This document shows positions 1 through 6,833 of a DNA stretch of 16,399 bases, piece by piece. The translations under genes and the position numbers were made by a program. Source of the DNA: Gammaproteobacteria bacterium. Its GTDB lineage: Bacteria; Pseudomonadota; Gammaproteobacteria; UBA12402. The DNA lies in the NCBI GenBank assembly GCA_028282395.1, contig JANQHY010000226.1, positions 1-16,399 of the forward strand, read 5' to 3'. Positions within the stretch are counted from its first letter, which is position 1. The number at the start of each line of letters is the position of its first letter. The notes beneath the pieces are model-generated. The model ran no database searches, was not told where the DNA came from, and saw nothing but the letters and a program-made list of their open reading frames with translations.

Positions 1-117
1 AATGCAGCGAAAAATATCTTAGCGGCAGGGCATGCCGTGTTAGCCTGTGGAGAGACACCGTTAGGCGTCTCGATGAAGCAGGAACTTCTGCGAACGAGCG
101 ATCAACTCGCAGCCTAG
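1..117 (+). CDS. tnpB: TnpB-type RNA-guided nuclease (IS200/IS605 group), C-terminal end only
   Basis: This is the last 38 codons of a gene that begins before the window; the frame is open from base 1 and closes with TAG followed at once by TAA. The residues NAAKNILAAGHAVLACGE match the end of the RuvC-III region of TnpB (the NAA-x-NIL-AAG-x-AV pattern, with the cytosine-rich metal-finger region and most catalytic residues lying upstream, outside the window). The tail SMKQE is also typical of the variable C-terminus of these proteins. TnpB proteins are RNA-guided DNA endonucleases that help IS200/IS605 elements persist. Whether the gene is intact upstream, and whether a TnpA transposase accompanies it, cannot be seen. 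Identification as TnpB is by remembered family motifs, so it is strong but not proven. Confidence 0.85.
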   Translation, partial: NAAKNILAAGHAVLACGETPLGVSMKQELLRTSDQLAA

Positions 118-157
118 TAATAGGAATCACCTTCCTTTAGGTAGGTGAGGATGTCAA
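118..157 (+). mobile_element. Presumed right end of an IS200/IS605-type element with 3' hairpin of the guide RNA
   Basis: Directly after the tnpB stop codons lies a hairpin at 128-147 (arms CACCTTCC and GGTAGGTG, one T-T mismatch, loop TTTA), followed by GAGGATGTCAA ending at 157. A hairpin followed by a G-rich stretch and a TCAA end is what many tnpB-carrying elements show at their right end. In studied relatives this same DNA encodes the 3' part of the omegaRNA, which overlaps the end of tnpB and takes its guide from the bases just outside the element. By that rule the guide here would start near 158. The exact boundary is inferred. Confidence 0.55.
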
Positions 158-243
158 AGGAGAGGGTTAAAATCAAATAAAAATATGTTATGGTTGTGCT
201 CGCTTAAAGAAATTATGATGATCGTTAAATTGAGATAGATAAA

Positions 244-492
244 ATGAGTGATGCGTTAACTGAGAAAGTATTAACAATTATTGCTGCAATTATGGCAGTG
301 GATAGTTCACAATTGAGTGAGCAAACCAGTGCAAAAGATGTTGCTGGATGGGACTCATTAAAACATATGCGATTGATTATGACGCTGGAAAATGAGTTTC
401 AGATAAAGTTCAAGCCGCAGCAGATTATTGCCATGGAGAACATTGGCGCGATTATTACCTATCTGCGTGAGCAGATGCCGCCAGCATCATAG
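244..492 (+). CDS. Acyl carrier protein (free-standing)
   Basis: An 82-residue acidic protein with the phosphopantetheine attachment motif GWDSL; Ser38 would carry the 4'-phosphopantetheine arm. Helix 2 (LKHMRLIMTLENEF) follows directly, as in the four-helix ACP fold, and the length is normal for a discrete ACP. It differs from the fatty-acid synthesis AcpP consensus (GADSLDTVELVM), so it is more likely a specialised carrier used in a secondary acylation or polyketide-like pathway than the housekeeping AcpP. The start ATG has only a weak upstream purine stretch. It lies 86 bases after the presumed insertion-element end and its stop touches the convergent acyltransferase gene. No partner synthase is visible; the element may have separated it from an upstream cluster. 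The family call is firm, the pathway unknown. Confidence 0.85.
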   Translation: MSDALTEKVLTIIAAIMAVDSSQLSEQTSAKDVAGWDSLKHMRLIMTLENEFQIKFKPQQIIAMENIGAIITYLREQMPPAS

Positions 493-1065
493 TGCGGCAA
501 AAATCTCTTCACAGTGTTGAATCATAGCGTTGATCTGTTCGTCGGATAGATCGGTATTGACCCGAATCGGTTCCGATATTGTTAGCTCAACTTTTGCCCA
601 GGGTAGAGGAATTTTTGATTTGTCCCAAGTTTTGGTTAATGTAATGCCGCGGTATTTGGGTTTCACTAAATAAATTGGCACATCGGCAAACTGAGCAGCC
701 ATCAGTGCGCCAGGTTTCATTCTATTTATCGGTCCGCGTGGGCCGTCAGGAGTGAGTAGCACACGATGACTTTTTGCTGCGGTAATCATCTCCTGCAGTG
801 CTTGAATGCCGCCCTTCGATGATGAGCCGTAGATAACTTCATAATGCCATTTTTTCAGCAATGCCCCGAGCTTTTTACCATCGCGACTTCTGCTGACTAA
901 AGCAAAGCAGCCACTGTTGGCAAAGTAGGCCCACATCGGTAGCAGATTACTGTGCCAGAAGGCAATAATAGCCGGCTGTTTGATCGGTGGTTGGGATGGG
1001 GTAAAGCGCAGTGTTGCGGCCCAAAGACGGATAATCATGATGGCGATGGATTGCATGATGTTCAA
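487..1065 (-). CDS. DUF374-type lysophospholipid acyltransferase family protein
   Basis: A 192-residue protein of the LPLAT superfamily, DUF374 branch, which transfers acyl chains to lipid acceptors at the inner membrane. Visible motifs are FWHSNLLP (His38 as likely catalytic base), SRSRDGKKLG at 58-67, GSSSKGG at 80-86 and the acceptor/donor-site motif TPDGPRGP at 105-112. A hydrophobic N-terminal segment (residues 3-17) could anchor it. The start is uncertain: TTG at 1065 has GAGAAGA four bases upstream, while ATG at 1056 (residue 4) lacks a well-spaced ribosome site. It overlaps the end of the convergent ACP gene by six bases, so the two are not an operon even though both belong to acyl metabolism. 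The acceptor (lipid A, Kdo-lipid or phospholipid) cannot be deduced. Confidence 0.8.
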   Translation of the reverse strand: MNIMQSIAIMIIRLWAATLRFTPSQPPIKQPAIIAFWHSNLLPMWAYFANSGCFALVSRSRDGKKLGALLKKWHYEVIYGSSSKGGIQALQEMITAAKSHRVLLTPDGPRGPINRMKPGALMAAQFADVPIYLVKPKYRGITLTKTWDKSKIPLPWAKVELTISEPIRVNTDLSDEQINAMIQHCEEIFAAL

Positions 1066-1088
1066 TAGGTCTTCTCACTTTATTGGTT

Positions 1089-1117
1089 GTTATATTGATC
1101 GCCTAATACTTAGGCAA
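1089..1117 (-). promoter_or_regulatory. Candidate promoter with embedded palindrome, for the acyltransferase gene
   Basis: Read on the minus strand, TTGCCT (1117-1112) and TATAAC (1094-1089) are separated by exactly 17 bases. A perfect 6-base-arm palindrome, GCCTAATACTTAGGC at 1101-1115, covers the spacer and most of the -35 box. This placement is typical of a repressor operator, or the palindrome could be a chance hairpin. The transcription start would lie about 17 bases before the TTG start codon. Confidence 0.4.
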
Positions 1118-1221
1118 CAGCCTCAAAATAGCATTATCATTTCACTCGATTGTTGTAACGTATCTTGAAGCCTACGTCAATGAAAAAACACCGACGCTAT
1201 TTCGGGTCGTTGTACGTAATC

Positions 1222-1240
1222 GATAATGATAAGATATTTG
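1222..1240 (+). promoter_or_regulatory. Fur-box-like sequence upstream of traT
   Basis: GATAATGATAAG at 1222-1233 matches the first eleven bases of the classical 19-base Fur box; the rest matches poorly (13 of 19 overall). It ends eight bases before the candidate -35 box of the TraT gene. A reverse-oriented partial match, CATTATCATTTC, lies at 1132-1143. AT-rich intergenic DNA produces such matches by chance, so this is a candidate only. Confidence 0.25.
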
Positions 1241-1247
1241 TAGCAGC

Positions 1248-1276
1248 TTGACACAAATTTTGATACGCGATAGGGT
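1248..1276 (+). promoter_or_regulatory. Candidate sigma-70 promoter of traT
   Basis: A perfect -35 box TTGACA (1248-1253) is followed after 17 bases by TAGGGT (1271-1276), a weak -10 with three of six consensus bases. Predicted transcripts would have a leader of about 95 bases. The poor -10 suggests either low basal activity or dependence on an activator. The rest of the 312-base gap 1066-1377 shows no gene. Confidence 0.4.
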
Positions 1277-1377
1277 ATTTGCCAGTTTGGTGGGAACTAT
1301 AGTAATTATTTTGCAATAACAGCTCAGAGGAAGGATAGTTGTTAAAATCTGTTTATAAATAACGTAGAGAAAAGTAA

Positions 1378-2127
1378 ATGAAAAAACATATCAAATATTT
1401 AGCATTGTCACTGGCCTTAATGGCGCCTTTGTCACTAACAGGTTGTGCCGCAATTGGCACAGCTGTCTCGCATCACGATTTGAAGGTGCACACTAAGATG
1501 AGTAATACAATTTTCTTACAGCCGCAACCCAATGCACGAAAAACTGTTTATGTCTCGGTGCACAACACCAGTGATCAGCAGTTAACCAATATTCAACCGC
1601 TATTGATGCAGGCACTACAGTCAAAAGGTTATCATGTGGTGCCAGATATTGGCCGAGCAAGCTATATCTTGCAGGTAAATATCTTGCAGATAGGTCAAGT
1701 ATCGCGTACAGCAGCACAACAGATGGGAATGGGCTCGTTTGGTAGTGCACTCGGTGGTGGTGCTGTTGGTGCCGTGACTGGTGCAGTCGTGACCAATCAA
1801 CCTGGTGGTGCACTGGTTGGTGGCATTGTTGGTGGCGTTGCTACCACTGTTGCAGACAATATGGTCAAAGATGTCGTTTATACAATGGTAACGGATGTGC
1901 AGATTCAACAGCGTCTAGCGCGTGGTGTTAAAGCAAGTTCGCATACAGTTTCTAACATTCAGCAGGGAACGAGTACTCATGAAGTGGTACATTTATCAAA
2001 AGCTTCAGACTTTGTTGCATATCGCACACGTGTGATGAGTACAGCAGATAAAGTCAATTTGAAGTTTGATCAAGCAAAACCGTTGTTGGAACAGCAGTTA
2101 GTTCATACGTTAGTTGGTCTATTTTAG
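1378..2127 (+). CDS. traT: TraT-family outer-membrane lipoprotein (complement resistance / surface exclusion)
   Basis: A 249-residue lipoprotein. The signal peptide ends in the lipobox LTGC, giving Cys23 as the lipidated residue. The body follows plasmid TraT closely in order: VHTKMSNTIFLQP, the NTSDQQL segment, a long Gly/Ala-rich hydrophobic region at about 118-165, DNMVKDVVYTMVTDVQIQQR, the QGTS segment, and the end VNLKFDQAKPLLEQQL. In F-like plasmids TraT is an abundant outer-membrane protein that blocks mating with similar donors and lowers complement attack. No conjugation gene is nearby, so a chromosomal role in envelope protection is more likely than surface exclusion. GAGAAAAG lies six bases before the ATG. 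A strong hairpin follows the stop, suggesting a monocistronic unit. The length matches the family. Confidence 0.9.
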   Translation: MKKHIKYLALSLALMAPLSLTGCAAIGTAVSHHDLKVHTKMSNTIFLQPQPNARKTVYVSVHNTSDQQLTNIQPLLMQALQSKGYHVVPDIGRASYILQVNILQIGQVSRTAAQQMGMGSFGSALGGGAVGAVTGAVVTNQPGGALVGGIVGGVATTVADNMVKDVVYTMVTDVQIQQRLARGVKASSHTVSNIQQGTSTHEVVHLSKASDFVAYRTRVMSTADKVNLKFDQAKPLLEQQLVHTLVGLF

Positions 2128-2141
2128 CCAAGGCTAGATAC

Positions 2142-2166
2142 AGTGGGAAACAGGAGGTTTCCCACT
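2142..2166 (+). terminator. Hairpin after traT, probable terminator
   Basis: A perfect 10-base-pair stem (AGTGGGAAAC paired with GTTTCCCACT) closes a five-base AGGAG loop, 15 bases after the traT stop. The following TATTACC is only a poor T-tract, so it may act as a weak terminator or as a stabilising 3' end of the mRNA. Confidence 0.55.
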
Positions 2167-2231
2167 TATTACCTACTTTAGATAATTTCACTGAAATAGG
2201 TGTATCACTATTTTGATGGAGGAATAACAGG

Positions 2232-2813
2232 ATGAGAATTCAACCGTACAGGAGTTTATACAAGATAGCGTTAATTATTGCTATTGGTATCTATAGCATA
2301 GCTTGGGCACAAGCTAAGACAGATCAGCCCCAGTTTTTTGGTCTCAATATTGTCATAGCAAGCAAGACTCAAGTAGAGAAGGCCCTGGCGCAACAGGGTT
2401 TTGCTAAGAAACAGAAGAGCTATTACCAGTGTCAGAGCTATCAAGTCAATAAAAAAATCCTCGATGCTGATTTATTACGTGTCTGTTATACTCAGGCTGG
2501 CAAGCTGGCTCTCGCTGAGTACCGTATTCCGGCATTTATGAATGCACAGAAAGTGGTGGATATTGCCACTATTGTTCAAGATAAATATGGCAAGCCTAGT
2601 GATGTAGAGGGAAATGCGGCGTTAGGCAATTTTTCTGCTAAGTGGCAGTTTGCTAATGGTAATCAGTTGTTGGTTTCACGCGGTTGGCCTGATACAACCG
2701 TCTATCTTGATCTCTATCATTTAAAAAATTATCGCCAATATGAGCGTGAACGCCAAGTAGCACAGCAAGCAGATATTAAATCACGTTCAGAAAAGGATGC
2801 TAAAGGGTTTTAA
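2232..2813 (+). CDS. Secreted protein of unknown function
   Basis: I do not recognise this 193-residue protein. It has a clear Sec signal peptide: basic start, hydrophobic core around residues 10-23, and a likely cut after Ala26 or Ala28 (AWAQA). The mature part contains two cysteines (Cys67 in YYQCQSY and Cys85 in LLRVCYTQ) that could form a disulfide in the periplasm, then an aromatic-rich part with WQFANG and GWPDTTVYLDLYHL, and a highly charged C-terminal tail (YERERQVAQQADIKSRSEKD) likely helical. The pattern FFGLNIVIASKTQVEKALAQQGF looks like a small alpha/beta unit. GGAGG lies nine bases before the ATG, supporting the start. It ends 12 bases from the convergent hflX stop. Confidence 0.75.
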   Translation: MRIQPYRSLYKIALIIAIGIYSIAWAQAKTDQPQFFGLNIVIASKTQVEKALAQQGFAKKQKSYYQCQSYQVNKKILDADLLRVCYTQAGKLALAEYRIPAFMNAQKVVDIATIVQDKYGKPSDVEGNAALGNFSAKWQFANGNQLLVSRGWPDTTVYLDLYHLKNYRQYERERQVAQQADIKSRSEKDAKGF

Positions 2814-2825
2814 TAGCATCAGCTA

Positions 2826-4088
2826 TTACCATTTTAGGCGCTCATACTCCTGTCGAGCAATACGGATTTCAACGATGATACTTCCATCAGCCTGGATTGA
2901 TTCGTCAATAATAGCGCCTAATTGATGTAGTTTAGCGCGTAGGGCAGATTGTTGAGGTGAGAGTTTGATGGCGCAGTGAATCCAGTCGTGACAGAGCGCA
3001 TCAGCAATGGCTTCATAGAGTAGATCAATGCCCATCCCTGATTGGGCCGAGAGCCAAACGCGTTCGGGGCGGCCCTCCTCATCGCGATCAATTTTTACTG
3101 GTTGTTGTGGCAATAGGTCACTCTTATTATAAACTTGTAGTGTAGGTAGCTGGTCAGCAGCAATCTCTTCCAGAACCTGATTTACTTGCGCAATTTTCTC
3201 ATGACGATAACCGCGATTATCATGAGCATCAATAACATGCAGTAAAAGATCCGCTTCACGTGTCTCTTCTAGAGTGGCGCGGAATGCTTCAATGAGGTCA
3301 TGTGGCAAGTCACGCATAAAACCAACCGTATCGGCAAGAATCGTTTTGCCAATACCAGGCAGCTCAATTGTGCGTAGTGTTGGGTCGAGCGTTGCAAAAA
3401 GTTGGTCAGCAACATAGCTTTCTGCGCCAGTAAGACAGTTAAATAGTGTCGACTTGCCAGCATTGGTATAGCCAACCAATGACAGCGTAGCAATAGCAGC
3501 GCGTTTTCTAGCGCGGCGCCCTTGATGGCGTTGATTACGTACTTTCTGTAAGCGCTGTTTGATCGCTTTAATGCGTTGCCGAATCAAGCGCCGGTCAGTT
3601 TCTAGTTGTGTCTCGCCTGGCCCACGTAGGCCAATACCACCACGTTGGCGTTCGAGGTGAGTCCAGCCACCAACTAGCCGTGTTGACAGGCGTTCGAGTT
3701 GGGCCAATTCGACTTGGAGTTTTCCTTCAAAACTCCGTGCGCGACTAGCAAAGATATCGAGAATCAGGCCGTTACGATCGAGTACACGACATTTAATCGC
3801 TTGTTCAAGATTTTTTTCCTGTGTTGCAGTGAGGGCATGATTAAAAATTACTAGCGCCGCTTGGTGCTGTTGAACAGCGAGTTTAATCTCCTCGGCTTTG
3901 CCTTTGCCAATAAAGTAACGTGCAGAAGGGGTTTGGCGCGTGCCAGTAATTTCTGCGACAATTTCGGCGCCGGTTGAGGTAACCAATTCATGAAACTCTT
4001 CTGGTTCACTCGTTGGTATTTGTTGCACAGTAATCGAGACCAGTAGTACTCGATTCTGATGTGATTGTTCATTTTTCTGTGTAGTCAT
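2826..4088 (-). CDS. hflX: Ribosome-associated GTPase HflX
   Basis: A 420-residue protein matching HflX along its length. HflX is a cytosolic GTPase that binds 50S and 70S ribosomes and rescues stalled or heat-damaged ones. The N-terminal glycine-rich HflX domain contains YFIGKGKAEEI and the signature GGIGLRGPGETQLETDRR-type stretch. The G domain shows G1 GYTNAGKST (206-214), G3 DTVGF (253-257), G4 NKSD (321-324) and G5 SAQ (347-349). Start choice: an in-frame TTG at 4127 would add 13 residues, but ATG at 4088 aligns best with the E. coli protein; neither has an ideal ribosome site (GGAAGGTGG is about 27 bases before the ATG). In many gammaproteobacteria hflX lies next to hfq and hflKC; here it stands alone, divergent from mreB. 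Confidence 0.95.
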   Translation of the reverse strand: MTTQKNEQSHQNRVLLVSITVQQIPTSEPEEFHELVTSTGAEIVAEITGTRQTPSARYFIGKGKAEEIKLAVQQHQAALVIFNHALTATQEKNLEQAIKCRVLDRNGLILDIFASRARSFEGKLQVELAQLERLSTRLVGGWTHLERQRGGIGLRGPGETQLETDRRLIRQRIKAIKQRLQKVRNQRHQGRRARKRAAIATLSLVGYTNAGKSTLFNCLTGAESYVADQLFATLDPTLRTIELPGIGKTILADTVGFMRDLPHDLIEAFRATLEETREADLLLHVIDAHDNRGYRHEKIAQVNQVLEEIAADQLPTLQVYNKSDLLPQQPVKIDRDEEGRPERVWLSAQSGMGIDLLYEAIADALCHDWIHCAIKLSPQQSALRAKLHQLGAIIDESIQADGSIIVEIRIARQEYERLKW

Positions 4089-4188
4089 TCTATTTTTGAC
4101 AGTAGAATATTTTCCACCTTCCGTCAATGTTGATAGTGCATCATGAAGGATAAATGGTTTTTTCCATCGCGTGTCACGCCCTTAGGTA

Positions 4189-4218
4189 TAGACAATAGCC
4201 GTAAAGTTCCGTTACTAT
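4189..4218 (+). promoter_or_regulatory. Candidate promoter of the mreBCD operon
   Basis: TAGACA (4189-4194, five of six -35 bases) and TACTAT (4213-4218, four of six -10 bases) are 18 bases apart. Transcription from here would give a leader of roughly 35 bases before the mreB GTG. The match is moderate and other AT-rich hexamers exist in the 132-base gap between hflX and mreB. Confidence 0.35.
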
Positions 4219-4224
4219 TCTTAA

Positions 4225-5328
<1,104 letters not shown>

Positions 5329-5356
5329 CTGTGCAACGTATAAGGGTTGGTCAATT

Positions 5357-5382
5357 GTCTAGGTGCCATTAGCACCTACGAC
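5357..5382 (+). promoter_or_regulatory. Hairpin between mreB and mreC
   Basis: TAGGTGC (5360-5366) pairs perfectly with GCACCTA (5372-5378) around the loop CATTA. With one bulged C (5379) the stem extends by three pairs (GTC/GAC). It lies seven bases before the mreC Shine-Dalgarno and has no T-tract, so a mRNA processing or stability element that sets the mreB to mreC ratio is more likely than a terminator. Confidence 0.45.
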
Positions 5383-5403
5383 TTTATCAGGAGGTGACTA
5401 GCT

Positions 5404-6345
5404 ATTAACCGATCACAGCGCTGGACAGGAGTAAAGACTCTCATATTGGCAATTATCGCTATCACATTAATGTGGTTTGATTATCGCAATGCAGCATTCC
5501 ATCGGCTGCGTACCCGGTTGACATTTATCGTGATGGCGCCAATTCACACGGTTATTCAAGCACCAATCCACTTTATTGGCCGCCTAGGCGGTAATATTGA
5601 GAGTCATCACCATCTGATAAAGACCAAAGCGCAGCTTGAGGCTGAGACATTGCAGCTGCAGGAGAAGCTCCAGCAGATGAAACCGGTCGTTCAGGAGAAT
5701 GAAAAATTACGCTCACTATTATCAGCAAAACAGCATTATGATTTACAATCTGTAGCCGTCGGGGTTGTTGCTGTAGACATTAGCCGTTTTGCCCAACAGA
5801 TCATTATCAATCGTGGTAGTCATGATGGGGTAAGTGCTGGCCAAGCAGTAGTAGATGATCGTGGTATCATCGGCCAGGTAGTGCAGACTTCTGCTTCGCA
5901 CAGCCAAGTGATGTTAATTAGCGATAAAAATAGTCGAGTACCTGTAAAGGATGAGCGTAGCGGTTTTGAGGCAATTGCCGTTGGTGAAGGGGTAACTGGG
6001 AAGTTGAGCCTCCTTAATGTCATACATAGTGCTGATATTCGTGTCGGTGATCAGCTCGTTAGTTCAGGATTAGGCCAGCGTTATCCCCGTGGCTATCCCG
6101 TGGCAACCATTACTGTGCTAAAACACCATCATGACAATCAAACGTTAACTGTAACAGCCAAGCCACTGGCTAATTTAACTACCAGTCGTCAGCTGCTATT
6201 ACTATCATCACCTCATACTGCAGCAGTAACATTTCCGGCCAATGATGATGACGCAGTGAAGCAAACTATTATGACTGGGCTAGAGCCAGGGATTGCAACT
6301 GCAGCGAAGCCGAGCCAAGCGGGGCATGTTGACCATGAGAAGTAA
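5404..6345 (+). CDS. mreC: Rod-shape-determining protein MreC, probable ATT start
   Basis: MreC is the periplasmic elongasome scaffold anchored by one N-terminal helix; it binds PBP2 and MreD. With the start at ATT 5404 the protein has 313 residues: a short basic cytoplasmic end (INRSQRWTGVK), a transmembrane helix at about 11-25, a coiled coil at about 70-107, then the beta-rich core (GSHDGVSAGQAVVDDRGIIGQVV, SRVPVKDERSG, IRVGDQLVSSGLGQRYPRGYPVA). AGGAGGTGA (5389-5397), a nine-base match to the anti-Shine-Dalgarno, lies six bases before this ATT. The next initiator, TTG 5446, would begin inside the membrane helix and remove the basic end. An in-frame TGA at 5395 rules out starts further upstream. 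The C-terminus lacks the long proline tail of E. coli MreC. Confidence 0.93.
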   Translation: MNRSQRWTGVKTLILAIIAITLMWFDYRNAAFHRLRTRLTFIVMAPIHTVIQAPIHFIGRLGGNIESHHHLIKTKAQLEAETLQLQEKLQQMKPVVQENEKLRSLLSAKQHYDLQSVAVGVVAVDISRFAQQIIINRGSHDGVSAGQAVVDDRGIIGQVVQTSASHSQVMLISDKNSRVPVKDERSGFEAIAVGEGVTGKLSLLNVIHSADIRVGDQLVSSGLGQRYPRGYPVATITVLKHHHDNQTLTVTAKPLANLTTSRQLLLLSSPHTAAVTFPANDDDAVKQTIMTGLEPGIATAAKPSQAGHVDHEK

Positions 6346-6817
6346 TACCACTAGTAGATTAGTCATTATTATTACGCTGCTTATTGCATTGCTACTTGAT
6401 AGTTTGCCATTGCCTGCGTCATTAACGGGTTGGCGGCCGCAAATTACCCTATTGGTTTTACTCTATTGGCTCTTAAGGCCAGCACCTATCGGTGTTGGTA
6501 GCGTATTTGTTTTTGGGCTGTTGAGTGATTTTCTCAGCCATGCCTTATTGGGTGAGCATGCTTTGGCATGGTTGTTAGCCGGTTGGTTACTTATCAAATG
6601 CCATCGCCAGTTTCATTTTCATCACCCGTTGCATCAAGGCGCAACGCTATTTTTTCCTCTGCTATTGAACTATGCGATACTCTTTTTTATACAGCATTTG
6701 ATTGCTGCACAGCCTATTTTTCACTTTTATTTGTACTCTCTGTTAATTTCGCTGCTGTTTTGGCCACTCGTTTGGGTTATCCTAAGCAAAGTGGAGCAGC
6801 GACATCGACGCATGTGA
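6335..6817 (+). CDS. mreD: Rod-shape-determining membrane protein MreD
   Basis: A polytopic inner-membrane protein of the elongasome, 160 residues with the ATG chosen here, close to the 162 of E. coli. It shows about five hydrophobic segments, the first at residues 6-23 (LVIIITLLIALLLDSLPLP), followed by GWRPQITLLVLLYWLLRPAP, which matches the RPNWVLLILLYW segment of known MreD proteins, then FVFGLLSDFLSHALLGEHALAW (the GxxxDxxxGxxLG-like region). ATG 6335 overlaps the mreC end by 11 bases, indicating translational coupling; in-frame ATG 6326 and TTG 6293 also exist but place a long basic extension inside mreC. GGGG lies 11 bases before the chosen start. Confidence 0.93.
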   Translation: MRSNTTSRLVIIITLLIALLLDSLPLPASLTGWRPQITLLVLLYWLLRPAPIGVGSVFVFGLLSDFLSHALLGEHALAWLLAGWLLIKCHRQFHFHHPLHQGATLFFPLLLNYAILFFIQHLIAAQPIFHFYLYSLLISLLFWPLVWVILSKVEQRHRRM

Positions 6818-6833
6818 ATAGGCGGAAGGAATA

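Larger units (their letters stand above)
1..175 (+). ncRNA. Putative omegaRNA (reRNA) 3' part, with guide segment from about 158
   Basis: Inferred from position only. TnpB guide RNAs overlap the tnpB 3' end and run through the right-end hairpin into flanking DNA. The visible hairpin at 128-147 would be the last scaffold stem and about 158-175 the guide. The 5' end of the RNA, if it exists, lies within or before the visible tnpB tail. No promoter or processing site can be assigned. Confidence 0.4.

Noticed and set aside
980..1168. A 62-codon plus-strand open frame
   Set aside because: It runs antisense to the start of the acyltransferase gene and into its promoter; no ribosome site and no family-like sequence.
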